Assembly: GCA_016840685.1 (NCBI GenBank)
Contig: JAEORX010000003.1
Coordinates: 1-59,801, forward strand
Reading direction: 5' to 3'
From: Candidatus Thorarchaeota archaeon
GTDB taxonomy: Archaea; Asgardarchaeota; Thorarchaeia; Thorarchaeales; Thorarchaeaceae
Length of the DNA stretch: 59,801 bases
Positions 1-8,743 of the stretch are shown piece by piece (within the stretch, counting starts at the first letter, position 1; each line of letters begins with the position of its first letter). The notes under the pieces are model-generated. The model was given only the letters and a program-made list of their open reading frames with translations. It was not told the DNA's origin and did no database searches. The position numbers and the translations under genes are program-made.

Positions 1-54
1 GAAGGAGTTGCAGCATTTCTCGAGAAACGCAAAGCCACTTTCAAACATAAGTAG
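1..54 (+). CDS. enoyl-CoA hydratase/isomerase family protein, 3' end only
   Basis: Only the last 17 codons and a TAG stop are inside the window. The reading EGVAAFLEKRKATFKHK is nearly the same as the C-terminus of the complete enoyl-CoA hydratase ending at 2810 (EGIAAFLEKRRPEFKHR), so this is the tail of a crotonase-superfamily paralogue. It lies 53 bases upstream of the nitroreductase gene and probably belongs to the same beta-oxidation gene group. The rest of the protein cannot be judged. Confidence 0.8.
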   Translation, partial: EGVAAFLEKRKATFKHK

Positions 55-107
55 AACTACATTGTGTTTAGCACAACCGGACACTCCACTTTTCTCGAGG
101 TGATAGC

Positions 108-872
108 ATGACGACAGATGCCAAAGGACGTCTGGATGTGATTGGTGAGGAGATTGAGGATACAAAAATCGCCTCTGGTTTACAGGTTATGAATCATGTC
201 CGTTCAAGACGATCTATCCGTGAGTTTACAGGAGGAAAGATACCTGATGAGCATATCGAGTTGATTCTGGAGGCTGCACGCTATGCTCCAAGCCCGGAAA
301 ATATGCTAATGATTCGACTTATTGTGATACGAGATGACCAAGATACAAAGGAATTCCTAGCTGACATCGCACAAGAAAACGCACGCACAGTATTCGGATC
401 TGCCCCCTTCGAGCTCACTAGTGGTAGAAATTGGTACATAGAGGATGAGTTTCGGGCAGCGGTATTCTCTCGACTTAGAGAGGGAGAACTATTCAGGTAC
501 CCTGAGAGGAGTGACACAGTGATTATTGTGTGTGCATCTCCCGCATGGCACGATGCAACAAAGCTGTATCCCAATGAGCTCTTTGGATCGGTCGTGGCAG
601 GAATGGCTGTGCAGAACATGTGGATGGTTGCTAGTGCAATGGGTTATGGTTGTGGTTATGAGGCATTAATCTGCTCAGACTCTCGCCATACCCAGCTCTT
701 TCGTGATATACTAGGGATTCCTCCAATTTGGACCCCATTGACAGCATTTTGTGTTGGTATCCCTATTTCTAAACGGCATCTAGGACCAAGTCGACCTCCT
801 CTTGAAGGGATAATGTATGATGAGCGTTGGGGAAAGCCATACGAGAGAATAGCTTTCCGGAAAAAGGAGTGA
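108..872 (+). CDS. nitroreductase-family flavoprotein
   Basis: 254 residues. The segment around residues 28-45 (VRSRRSIREFTGGKIPDE) followed by ILEAARYAPSPEN is the FMN-binding signature at the N-terminus of the nitroreductase fold, and the glycine-rich GSVVAGMAVQNMWMVASAMG region near residue 163 is the conserved dimer/FMN helix. Such proteins are NAD(P)H-dependent FMN oxidoreductases; the substrate cannot be read from sequence. The ATG has a GAGGTGAT ribosome binding site about 8 bases upstream. It is followed directly by a 3-hydroxyacyl-CoA dehydrogenase, so a role in an acyl-CoA pathway (for example enoyl reduction or electron transfer) is possible but only inferred from context. Confidence 0.85.
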   Translation: MTTDAKGRLDVIGEEIEDTKIASGLQVMNHVRSRRSIREFTGGKIPDEHIELILEAARYAPSPENMLMIRLIVIRDDQDTKEFLADIAQENARTVFGSAPFELTSGRNWYIEDEFRAAVFSRLREGELFRYPERSDTVIIVCASPAWHDATKLYPNELFGSVVAGMAVQNMWMVASAMGYGCGYEALICSDSRHTQLFRDILGIPPIWTPLTAFCVGIPISKRHLGPSRPPLEGIMYDERWGKPYERIAFRKKE

Positions 873-877
873 TGGAA

Positions 878-2005
878 ATGGAGGTCAACAAGATTGCTGT
901 CATTGGTGCTGGTCTTATGGGCGCTGGAATCTCATATATTTCACGAGCATCAGGATATGACGTGATAATGACTGATCTAGATGATGATGCCATAAATCGT
1001 GGTCTAGCGCGACTCAAGGGTTATGTTGAGGCTGGAGTCAAACGGAGTAAACTATCCCCTGAGGAAGGAGAGAAGATTGTCGGTCAGTTGGTTACAACTA
1101 CAAATCTGACTGAGGCTGTCAGCGATGTGGATTTAGTCATAGAGGCTGTATTTGAGAACATGGATGTCAAGAAGAAATTGTTCAAAGAAATGGACGGTGC
1201 TGCAAAACCACACACAATCCTGGCTTCAAACACATCCTCACTAAGTATCACTGAGCTTGGAAAGGTTACCAATCGACCTGACAAGGTGATTGGGATGCAC
1301 TACTTCTCTCCTGTGCCTGCAATGAAGCTTCTAGAGATAATCGTCGGAAAAGAAACGAATGACGAAACCATACAGACAGCCATGGAAGTAGGCGAAAAAC
1401 AGAGAAAGATTACAGTGAAAGCAATCGATAGCCCAGGATTTATTGTCAACAGACTCCGAGCGCAGATTGGACGGGCAATATACCAAATCTATGAACAAGG
1501 TTTAGCAAGTGCTGAAGAGATCGACACAGCAATGAAAGAGAAGTTCGGTGTACCGATGGGATCATTGGAACTAGCTGACTTTGTTGGCTTGGATGTATCA
1601 CTTGGTACCGGAAGCACTCTTGAGAAAGAATTGGGAGAATGTTATAAAGTCCCTGAAATACTCAAGAAATTTGTAAAGGAAGGAAGACTCGGAAGAAAGA
1701 CAGGCAAGGGTTTCTATGCATATGAAGATGGACAGAAACGGTCAATTGACGAGCCAAAAGGTGCAGATCCTGATCGGCTGGTCACTAGAATCATAATGCC
1801 ATATCTTAGGGAGGCAATGATTGAATTCGAAACTGGGATTGCAACAAAAGAGGACATCGATAAAGCAATGAAATTGGGCTCCAACTATAAGGAAGGACCC
1901 TTTGAAACCATTAACCGACTTGGACTCGATATGGTTCGCGAGGAGTTAAAGAAACTTCAGCAAGAGTATGGACATTGTTACAGTCTTCCTAAAATGCTTC
2001 AATGA
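878..2005 (+). CDS. 3-hydroxyacyl-CoA dehydrogenase
   Basis: About 376 residues. It oxidises 3-hydroxyacyl-CoA to 3-ketoacyl-CoA with NAD+. The N-terminus carries the Rossmann motif IGAGLMGAG (residues 8-16), followed by VDLVIEAVFENMDVK and SNTSSLSITEL, and the catalytic-His segment HYFSPVPAMKLLEIIVG near residue 142. After the NAD domain come two C-terminal 3HCDH helical units (about residues 188-285 and 300-376), so it is longer than the ~285-residue single-unit enzymes. Two starts are possible: ATG at 872 overlaps the preceding stop, but the AAGGAG at 864-869 is ideally spaced only for ATG 878. It sits between the nitroreductase and an enoyl-CoA hydratase, consistent with a beta-oxidation operon. 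Confidence 0.93.
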   Translation: MEVNKIAVIGAGLMGAGISYISRASGYDVIMTDLDDDAINRGLARLKGYVEAGVKRSKLSPEEGEKIVGQLVTTTNLTEAVSDVDLVIEAVFENMDVKKKLFKEMDGAAKPHTILASNTSSLSITELGKVTNRPDKVIGMHYFSPVPAMKLLEIIVGKETNDETIQTAMEVGEKQRKITVKAIDSPGFIVNRLRAQIGRAIYQIYEQGLASAEEIDTAMKEKFGVPMGSLELADFVGLDVSLGTGSTLEKELGECYKVPEILKKFVKEGRLGRKTGKGFYAYEDGQKRSIDEPKGADPDRLVTRIIMPYLREAMIEFETGIATKEDIDKAMKLGSNYKEGPFETINRLGLDMVREELKKLQQEYGHCYSLPKMLQ

Positions 2006-2024
2006 TGGTGGATGTGAGAGGACA

Positions 2025-2810
2025 ATGGTTGAGGATTTGGTCCTATATGATGTAAAGGACAAAATAGCCACTATAACAATCAACCGTCCAGAGAAATATA
2101 ATGCCTTCAATCTTTCAGTAAAAGAAGCACTACTCACCATGTTTAGACAAGCTGAAACTGATCAAGCAGTCCGAGTGGTGATCGTAACTGGTGCAGGTGA
2201 GAAAGCATTCATTTCTGGAAGTGATATCACAGATTTTGTGGGTCGCGACTCGAGAAGTATCAGAGCTGTTGTAGATCCAAGTCGAAATATAACCACGTGC
2301 ATGACTTCGATGACCAAACCAATCATAGCGGCTGTTAACGGCTACGCGCTTGGCGGAGGTTGTGAGCTAGCACTTGCATGTGATTTCCGCTATGCATCAT
2401 CCAATGCCCAATTTGGTCTTCCAGAGATTAATCTTGGCACCATGCCTGGAAACGGGGGGACGGTAAGACTAACCAGGCTTGTGGGTCTTGGAATTGCGAA
2501 AGAACTCATTCTTACTGGTGACAGGATTGATGCTAATGAAGCCTTAAGAATTGGACTTGTGAATAAAGTGTTCAACTCTGTGGATGAACTTAGGGAGGGT
2601 GCATTAGAACTCGGAAAGAAATTAAGCCAAATGCCTGGAGTCGCCCTCGGGCTGGCAAAACAATCAATAAACAAGGCATGGCAGCTCTCGCTCGATGAAC
2701 ATCTCTCTTTTGAGCTTGAGGTATTTTGCAAGACCTTTGACACAGAGGACAAGGAAGAAGGCATAGCAGCATTTCTTGAGAAACGCAGACCTGAATTCAA
2801 ACACAGATAG
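2025..2810 (+). CDS. enoyl-CoA hydratase (crotonase family)
   Basis: 261 residues from ATG 2025, the normal crotonase length; the open frame extends upstream but that part lies in the end of the previous gene and has no family similarity. It hydrates trans-2-enoyl-CoA to 3-hydroxyacyl-CoA. The oxyanion-hole loop is visible in AAVNGYALGGGCELALACD, and both catalytic glutamates of classical crotonases are present, one in GGGCELA and one in FGLPEINLGTMPG. C-terminal helices end in AFLEKRRPEFKHR. It forms a pair with the adjacent hydroxyacyl-CoA dehydrogenase and has a close paralogue ending at base 54. Confidence 0.92.
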   Translation: MVEDLVLYDVKDKIATITINRPEKYNAFNLSVKEALLTMFRQAETDQAVRVVIVTGAGEKAFISGSDITDFVGRDSRSIRAVVDPSRNITTCMTSMTKPIIAAVNGYALGGGCELALACDFRYASSNAQFGLPEINLGTMPGNGGTVRLTRLVGLGIAKELILTGDRIDANEALRIGLVNKVFNSVDELREGALELGKKLSQMPGVALGLAKQSINKAWQLSLDEHLSFELEVFCKTFDTEDKEEGIAAFLEKRRPEFKHR

Positions 2811-2832
2811 AATCGATGTTATTCTGATTGAG

Positions 2833-3768
2833 CTATGCTCTTAGAACCTGGAGGTGTCCGTCCTCAACAATAACAAGATTACTCTTAGATAGAAGCTCAA
2901 TATGCTTGTCGAGCATCAATTCTTCGAAAACAAGATAGGCTGGGTGAGGAATTCGAGGATAGATTATTGGTATTTTGGCAAGTTCTTTCACAGTATCACT
3001 TCCCGCTGCAATATGTTGAAGGATTTCTTTGTCACGCTTCTGGAAGAATGCCAGATACCACCTTAGTTGCTCCTCAAGATCTTTTGTCACAGGATCTAGA
3101 AGGTGACTACTGATGCCCATCTTGGGCTGTAAATCTATTATTTGTTGTATCGCCTTCTTGAAATCTCCAAGATCACTTACGACATTTCCATACCATGGAC
3201 CAAACTCTGTGAGGTCGATATCAACCAAAAGGATCTTCTCGAGTCCATTAATACCAAAGCAGGTGTGGTCGTGAGTGTGACCCGGTGAATGAAGGGGGAT
3301 GAGCTGGATTTCACCACAATCTATAGGTTTGTCATCACGGAAGGTTCCATCCACTATGTAGTCATTTTGCACATGTGGCAGCCTAGCTTGTAGCAAGTTC
3401 AACCAGTGGCTTTTTGCCTCTGGGTTATCAATACCTATGAATTTCATCATGACTTTGAAGCTTTCAACTCCATTCTTGGCCAAAGGGTGGCATAATACTT
3501 CACAATTGGATATTCGTCGAAAGTATGCGGCATACCCCTTATGATCCGCGTGATAGTGTGTTAACACTATACGATCAAGGTCTTCTGGCTTATGACCAAG
3601 ATCTCTAAGTGTCGAAGAGACTTGGTCTGGACTCGACCCAGCATCTACCAGAGTGAGTATCTCATCATCAATCAAGAGTGTATTTGCTTCTGGGAATCGA
3701 GCATCGTTTGCTCCTCTGATTAGATGAACTCGTGGTTCAATCTCAATATGAGTCGGATAGTCTGCCAT
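2833..3768 (-). CDS. metallo-beta-lactamase-fold hydrolase
   Basis: About 311 residues, read from ATG 3768 (MADYPTHIEIEP). A longer frame exists but the upstream part overlaps the divergent promoter region and looks non-coding. The zinc-binding signature THYHADHKG is present near residue 95, and a later HSPGHTHDH segment and VDIDLTEFGPWYG supply further metal ligands. C-terminal 80 residues contain a helical region of the MBLAC2/lactamase_B_2-like type (winged-helix-like). Members include glyoxalase II-like thioesterases; acyl-CoA thioester hydrolysis would suit the neighbours but is inference. Convergent with the upstream hydratase gene, divergent from the FGGY kinase. Confidence 0.85.
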   Translation of the reverse strand: MADYPTHIEIEPRVHLIRGANDARFPEANTLLIDDEILTLVDAGSSPDQVSSTLRDLGHKPEDLDRIVLTHYHADHKGYAAYFRRISNCEVLCHPLAKNGVESFKVMMKFIGIDNPEAKSHWLNLLQARLPHVQNDYIVDGTFRDDKPIDCGEIQLIPLHSPGHTHDHTCFGINGLEKILLVDIDLTEFGPWYGNVVSDLGDFKKAIQQIIDLQPKMGISSHLLDPVTKDLEEQLRWYLAFFQKRDKEILQHIAAGSDTVKELAKIPIIYPRIPHPAYLVFEELMLDKHIELLSKSNLVIVEDGHLQVLRA

Positions 3769-3857
3769 TGCTTTCCGGATGGTTTTTTGACAAATAACTC
3801 TCATGGTAGGACAACCTATATGCTGCCTTGTACTAACATTGACTATTGGTGAGATTA

Positions 3858-5315
3858 ATGAGCGACCGACTCTTTGCAATCTTTGACGTTGGAACCACAG
3901 GAGCACGATCTGTCATTGTAGATGAAGAAGGACGCGAAGTGAGTAAAGCTTACGAGGAGTATCCCCAAAGACCAAAGGATATCAAGGTGCATGAGCAGGT
4001 AGCAGACACATTCTGGCGAACTTCTGCGAATACAATGCAAAGAGCGCTTGCAGGTTGCAAACATGGTAGCGACGCCATCGTTGGTGTAGTGGTTTCAACG
4101 ACACGAGATTCGATTACTCCCATCGACAAAGATGGCAATGCAATGGCTCCGACTGTGACCTGGGTAGACAGTAGATCAAGTGCAAAGAGCAAGGAGATGG
4201 CTGCTGAAATTGGACCGAGAAAAAGTGTCAATAAGATGATGTGGTTCATAGAGAATCGACCTGACTTCTTTATGAAGACATACAAATGGCCACAGCTTGA
4301 TGCATTCATAAATTACAGACTCTGTGGTGCCTTGGTCACTTCACCTGCTGATGCAAGGTATGGTCCAATTGACCATGAAACACTTCAATGGTCTGAAGAG
4401 TTATGTGAATCCACCGGCATACCAATGGATAAACTGGCAGATATTAAAAACTCAGGCACTGCAATAGGTGAAATAAGTTCAGATGCCGCGAAAACCACAT
4501 CTCTGAGAAAAGGTACGCCTGTGATTTTAGGAAGTGGGGATCAACAGTGTTCTGCTCTTGGAATGGGCATTGTTGAATCAGGTCTAGTTGAGGCTACTAC
4601 AGGTACTGGAACATTTGTGATTACACATCTTGATGAATTCCTGGAAGAATCATTTGTTATGTTCTGTAATCCCTCCGCGATACCTGGGAAGTGGATTCTG
4701 GAAGGAGTGACTCCTGGAACAGGCCTCACATACAAGTGGTATCGCGACCAGTATTGTGAGCCCGAGATGGCACTTGCTGCCCAAACTGAACAAGACGCAT
4801 ATCAGATCATTGAGTCTTCTGCAGCTTCTATTCCTGCTGGTAGCGAGGGACTCGTGATGTTCCCATTCATGGCATATAACTTAGGGATTTTCTATCGACT
4901 CGGGTTTGGCCACACAAAAGCACATGTGGCACGAGCAATTCTGGAGGCAAACGGTTACGTCCTCTCATTCTATCTTGAGATGATGGAAGGCATGCTTGAT
5001 ATTGAATTTAAAGAACTCCGAATTGGTGGCGGAGGTGCGAATTCCCCACTATGGCGTCAGATTCAAGCAGACTGCATTAACAGACCAGTCATTCTGCCAA
5101 AGGTTCGAGACTCCACTGTAATAGGTGCAGCAATCCTCGGTACTGTTGGAACTGGTATTTATGGAGGGTATAAAGAAGCAATTGACAATATGTTTCATGT
5201 TGAAGAGCGACGGGAACCAATTCCAGAAAATGTTGAGGTGTACAAAAAGCAGTATCCAATCTTCAATAAAATCTTGAACGCTGAAATGGGGAATATTCTC
5301 GAGGCAATCTCGTAG
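3858..5315 (+). CDS. FGGY-family carbohydrate kinase, probably glycerol/polyol kinase
   Basis: 485 residues. The N-terminal phosphate-binding segment FDVGTTGARSVIVD and the C-terminal FGGY_C motif RIGGGGANSPLWRQIQADC define the ATP-dependent sugar/polyol kinase family. The middle segment ILGSGDQQCSALGMG with ATTGTGTFV is the second phosphate loop. Classical glycerol kinases have DQGTT at the first loop; here it is DVGTT, so the substrate is not certain. The glycerol-3-phosphate dehydrogenase genes 400 bases downstream make glycerol (giving sn-glycerol 3-phosphate) the best guess. Start chosen at ATG 3858 with GGTGAG 5 bases upstream. Xylulokinase or autoinducer-2-kinase-like function is the alternative. 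Confidence 0.85.
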   Translation: MSDRLFAIFDVGTTGARSVIVDEEGREVSKAYEEYPQRPKDIKVHEQVADTFWRTSANTMQRALAGCKHGSDAIVGVVVSTTRDSITPIDKDGNAMAPTVTWVDSRSSAKSKEMAAEIGPRKSVNKMMWFIENRPDFFMKTYKWPQLDAFINYRLCGALVTSPADARYGPIDHETLQWSEELCESTGIPMDKLADIKNSGTAIGEISSDAAKTTSLRKGTPVILGSGDQQCSALGMGIVESGLVEATTGTGTFVITHLDEFLEESFVMFCNPSAIPGKWILEGVTPGTGLTYKWYRDQYCEPEMALAAQTEQDAYQIIESSAASIPAGSEGLVMFPFMAYNLGIFYRLGFGHTKAHVARAILEANGYVLSFYLEMMEGMLDIEFKELRIGGGGANSPLWRQIQADCINRPVILPKVRDSTVIGAAILGTVGTGIYGGYKEAIDNMFHVEERREPIPENVEVYKKQYPIFNKILNAEMGNILEAIS

Positions 5316-5317
5316 GA

Positions 5318-5566
5318 CTATTCATCCTCCTGTTGATTATCCTCCCATATTCGACCAAAGAACACAAGTGCGAGAACTAGTTCCGAGCCAGTTGCATTCT
5401 GTGCAAGATACTCTATTGACTCGCTGATGGTATCAACCAACTCCCATGCATTCTTTGCGAGTGTCACTATATCTTCAAAACGGTGATCTGGTATGTCAAG
5501 GGCTTGTGTGAGCCTTTTCACATCATGGTTGCCAATTACAAGGGTACCGAGTTCGTAAGAAGGCAT
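5318..5566 (-). CDS. small hypothetical protein
   Basis: 82 residues from ATG 5566, which has a strong GGTGAGG ribosome binding site; an in-frame TTG at 5581 lies upstream of that site and is less likely. No recognised domain. It is predicted mostly helical with an acidic C-terminus ending DNQQEDE. It is convergent with the kinase gene, separated by two bases, and its start faces the GlpA-like gene. A 9-bp inverted repeat lies directly upstream. Function unknown. Confidence 0.6.
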   Translation of the reverse strand: MPSYELGTLVIGNHDVKRLTQALDIPDHRFEDIVTLAKNAWELVDTISESIEYLAQNATGSELVLALVFFGRIWEDNQQEDE

Positions 5567-5587
5567 GAACTTCCTCACCAAACCAAC

Positions 5588-5618
5588 CCAAGATTAATTC
5601 CTTTTAACGTAATCTTGG
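5588..5618. repeat. 9-bp inverted repeat between divergent genes
   Basis: CCAAGATTA at 5588-5596 and TAATCTTGG at 5610-5618 are perfect inverted arms separated by 13 bases. The element lies between the start of the small minus-strand gene (5566) and the GlpA-like gene (5719). It could be an operator for a dimeric regulator of the glycerol-3-phosphate genes, or an RNA hairpin; neither is shown. Confidence 0.45.
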
Positions 5619-5718
5619 TTATCTTTCAGTTTCGAGTCCAATCCGAAACCTTAGTATTGTGTGTAAGTTCACTACCCATCGTTGAAATCAAGAGAAAGAC
5701 TCTCAGGATTAGATATGC

Positions 5719-7368
5719 ATGAGCGACTCTGAGTTTGATGTTGTAGTGATTGGTGGTGGAAGCACCGGAACAGCTGTAGCCCGAGACTGTGCAATGAGAG
5801 GTCTTAAGACTCTTCTACTAGACCGAGATGATATTGCATCAGCTTCAGTAGGCACCTGTGCAGGTATGATATCCTCTGGTTTGAAGTACCGAGGTGAACC
5901 TGAGATAGTGAAGATGTGCTCTTCAGAGGTTGTGCACTTCAATCACATTGCTCGTCATATCATGTCGAAGAACCCCATTCTTGTTCCAATCCTGGATTTC
6001 AGTACTGTTGCAGGTGATGGGGATTATGTCGACAGCTATGCGGAGTATGCGGAAGAACGTGATGTTCCTGCAATGTTGTTTCTCACACCAGAGGCAACGT
6101 TAGAAATAGAGCCTTTGGTTCATCCTAATGTTATTGCAGGTGTTTACTATGAAGAATTCTTCATCAATCCATTTCGCCTATGCCTTCTACAAGCACTTGA
6201 TGCAAGAAGACATGGAGCTTCAATCAAGACATATTGTGAGCTTGTTAAGTTTGAAACCTTTGAAAATGAGATAAAGGGTATCGTCTACTATAATCGGATC
6301 ACAGGTGCAACGGAGAGAGTCAATACCAAGATTGTCGTCAATGCAACTGGTCCATGGGCACACAAGATTGCCAGACTCGCTGGGGTGCCACTCGATCTTC
6401 GACTCAATAAGGGAGCTCATGTCATCCTTGACCGCAGAATCGTGAATGTAGGCATCACTACAAAGGAAACTGTCGATGGACGATGGGTCTATCTATTCCC
6501 TCATGAAAATACGACACTCCTTGGCACCACGGCTTTGGACACATGGGAGGATCCTGATGCCCTAGTGGCATCGTATGATGAGATTGAATATCTCTTGAGC
6601 AGCATTGAAACCGTTATCCCATCAATACGTGAAGCACGAATCATCAGAACGATGGCTGGGATTCGTCCCCTGGTGCCAGACTGGAAAGTCCCTGAGGACC
6701 AAGTGACTCGTGGTTATCGTATAGCAAATCATGATAATGGTCTAATCAGCTTCATTGGTGGTAAACTTGTAATGTGTAGACACATGGCTGAAGCGGTCAC
6801 TGATCTTGTCTGTCGAAAACTGGGAAATGATGCCGTTTGTACAACCCACGAGAAACCATTACCAGGAAATGAAGATGATGTGGACATTGAGTTGTTGTCC
6901 GAAGAATATGACATCAAAATGCATGTATTAGAACGGATGCGAGCTCGTCGTGGAACAGAGATAACCAAGATACTCGAACTGACCAAAGATCATCCTGAGT
7001 GGAAAACCACAATCTGCACTTGTGAACCTGTGATAGAGGCAGAGATCAGATACACGATAAGGGAGGAGTTCCCACAAACACTGAATGACCTTCGCCGAAG
7101 ACTACGAATTGGGACCGGTCCATGCCAAGGTACGTCGTGCACATTCAAAACTGCGGCGATTCTTTCAGAGGAACTCAACCTAGAGGGCGATGACTTTCTC
7201 GTAGATATCCTTGATTTCAGAGCTGAGAGATGGAAGGGTATCCGTCCTTCTATGAGAGGCGAACAGCTTGTTCAAGAAGAGCTAGCCCAAGGTATGTATT
7301 CATGTGTGGGGAATCTAGACCAGTCAGATGTCGACTATGACATTAAGCCATGGGAGGAGGGGAGCTAG
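5719..7368 (+). CDS. glpA: glycerol-3-phosphate dehydrogenase subunit A-like flavoprotein with BFD [2Fe-2S] domain
   Basis: 549 residues. The N-terminus has the FAD dinucleotide motif VVIGGGSTGTAVARD and the body follows the DAO fold of GlpA/GlpD, with NATGPWAHKIARLAG and GIRPLVPDW segments typical of the family. The C-terminus adds a BFD-like [2Fe-2S] domain with Cys433-x-Cys435 and Cys469-x4-Cys474 (TCEP, GPCQGTSC). This architecture matches GlpA of anaerobic sn-glycerol-3-phosphate dehydrogenase, which makes dihydroxyacetone phosphate. It is the first gene of a tight unit: GlpB-like starts at the next base after the stop. Electron acceptor unknown. Confidence 0.92.
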   Translation: MSDSEFDVVVIGGGSTGTAVARDCAMRGLKTLLLDRDDIASASVGTCAGMISSGLKYRGEPEIVKMCSSEVVHFNHIARHIMSKNPILVPILDFSTVAGDGDYVDSYAEYAEERDVPAMLFLTPEATLEIEPLVHPNVIAGVYYEEFFINPFRLCLLQALDARRHGASIKTYCELVKFETFENEIKGIVYYNRITGATERVNTKIVVNATGPWAHKIARLAGVPLDLRLNKGAHVILDRRIVNVGITTKETVDGRWVYLFPHENTTLLGTTALDTWEDPDALVASYDEIEYLLSSIETVIPSIREARIIRTMAGIRPLVPDWKVPEDQVTRGYRIANHDNGLISFIGGKLVMCRHMAEAVTDLVCRKLGNDAVCTTHEKPLPGNEDDVDIELLSEEYDIKMHVLERMRARRGTEITKILELTKDHPEWKTTICTCEPVIEAEIRYTIREEFPQTLNDLRRRLRIGTGPCQGTSCTFKTAAILSEELNLEGDDFLVDILDFRAERWKGIRPSMRGEQLVQEELAQGMYSCVGNLDQSDVDYDIKPWEEGS

Positions 7369-8742
7369 ATGAACTTAGAATGTGATGTACTAATTATTGG
7401 TGGAGGGATGGCTGGTCTTGTTGCAGGCACAGTTTCAGCAAAGAAGGGGCTTAACACATTACTGCTTCGAAGGGGCCAGAGTGCCACAGCCAACTCCTCT
7501 GGAGCCATTGATATAATCGGATACATGCCTGAGGTTTCTGAGCCTTTCTCATCACCAAAAGAGGGTCTCTCTACAATTGCCGGACTGTATCCTCTCCATC
7601 CATACAGCATTGTTGGTTACAGTGATATGGTGGATCCAGATAGGGTGGTTGATGAAATTGCTGGAAGGGTCCGAGAAACAGTCAACTGGTTGAAAAAGAA
7701 TCTCAGAAAAACAGTTTCTCCATTGAAGGGATCCTTCAATCACAATATACATCCTATCACAATCCTTGGAACCACAAAACCTACGTGCTTAATCCAGGAA
7801 ACGATGTATTCTGAGTCTCTTCAGAAGGATGACGATAGTGCGCTCCTCTTTGTAGGGTTTTCAGGTCATCCTGACTTCAATCCCTCTGTTGCAGCCAAGA
7901 CATATCTCGAAGATAGATTGTCGTTTGGAGAACCACCAAGAAAGGTTGGACGATGTATTCTCGAAACTGCCCCCTTTGGTAAATCCTATAATATATCCTC
8001 CATAGAGATTGCGAGGCATTTGGACCATGAAACATCCATCCAAGATCTAGCAAATCAGCTAAAACGACCGGTTGAACAGATAGGCGCCTCGCACGTGGCT
8101 GTCCCACCAGTTCTTGGTCTAAAGAAAGCTGTGGAGAACAAGCTTAGGTTGGAGGAGCTTCTTGGAGTAGAGGTGTTCGAACTACTAGGATTTCCACCAT
8201 CTGTTCCCGGCCTTAGACTTCAAATGGCTCTAGAAAGCATCTTTCGAAAGAGCGGTGGTAAGATGCTAGTTGGTCATGAAGCAGTGTCCTACACAAGAGC
8301 AGAGGACCGGGTATCTGGAGTTTTGGTCAGAGCACCACGTAGAGAGATTCAGATTGATGCCCGAGCATATGTCCTAGCCACTGGAAAGTTCATTGGAGGT
8401 GGACTGAATGGCGATGAGAATGGAATCCGGGAACCTGTCTTTGACCTCATGACAGTCACAAGGGAGTACCACTCAGCAGAGGGCATCTTGCCCACTCGTT
8501 TCACAAACCGGATTGCAATCAGTCCACTAGGGCAACCAGTGTATTCCTGTGGGCTCACAGTGGATCCATACTTCCGTCCTGTGGGAGAAGACGGACTAGA
8601 ATGGGCTTCGAATCTGTTTGCTGCTGGGTCCATCCTTGCGGGTTACGATTATTCATCTGAGAAGAGCGGTCTTGGCGTTGCTGCTGTAAGTGGGTACTCA
8701 GCAGCGAAGAATGTTCTTGACTACATCGGAGAGGTGACCTGA
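7369..8742 (+). CDS. glpB: anaerobic glycerol-3-phosphate dehydrogenase subunit B-like flavoprotein
   Basis: 457 residues. It begins with a FAD/NAD-binding motif (DVLIIGGGMAGLVAG) and ends with the GlpB-type segment SILAGYDYSSEKSGLGVAAVSGYSAAK. GlpB is the subunit that joins the catalytic GlpA to the Fe-S subunit GlpC. The start ATG follows the glpA stop with no gap and the downstream gene begins two bases after its stop, so the three are surely one transcript. Family membership is clear; role as electron-transfer subunit is inferred from the gene trio. Confidence 0.88.
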   Translation: MNLECDVLIIGGGMAGLVAGTVSAKKGLNTLLLRRGQSATANSSGAIDIIGYMPEVSEPFSSPKEGLSTIAGLYPLHPYSIVGYSDMVDPDRVVDEIAGRVRETVNWLKKNLRKTVSPLKGSFNHNIHPITILGTTKPTCLIQETMYSESLQKDDDSALLFVGFSGHPDFNPSVAAKTYLEDRLSFGEPPRKVGRCILETAPFGKSYNISSIEIARHLDHETSIQDLANQLKRPVEQIGASHVAVPPVLGLKKAVENKLRLEELLGVEVFELLGFPPSVPGLRLQMALESIFRKSGGKMLVGHEAVSYTRAEDRVSGVLVRAPRREIQIDARAYVLATGKFIGGGLNGDENGIREPVFDLMTVTREYHSAEGILPTRFTNRIAISPLGQPVYSCGLTVDPYFRPVGEDGLEWASNLFAAGSILAGYDYSSEKSGLGVAAVSGYSAAKNVLDYIGEVT

Positions 8743-8743
8743 A

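Noticed and set aside
2390-2800. 136-codon minus-strand frame inside the enoyl-CoA hydratase gene
   Set aside because: It mirrors a well-supported crotonase reading; Ser/Pro/Arg-rich composition is that of an antisense shadow.
3858-5315. Firm assignment as glycerol kinase GlpK
   Set aside because: The first phosphate loop is DVGTT instead of DQGTT, so only the FGGY family is certain; glycerol is favoured by neighbours alone.
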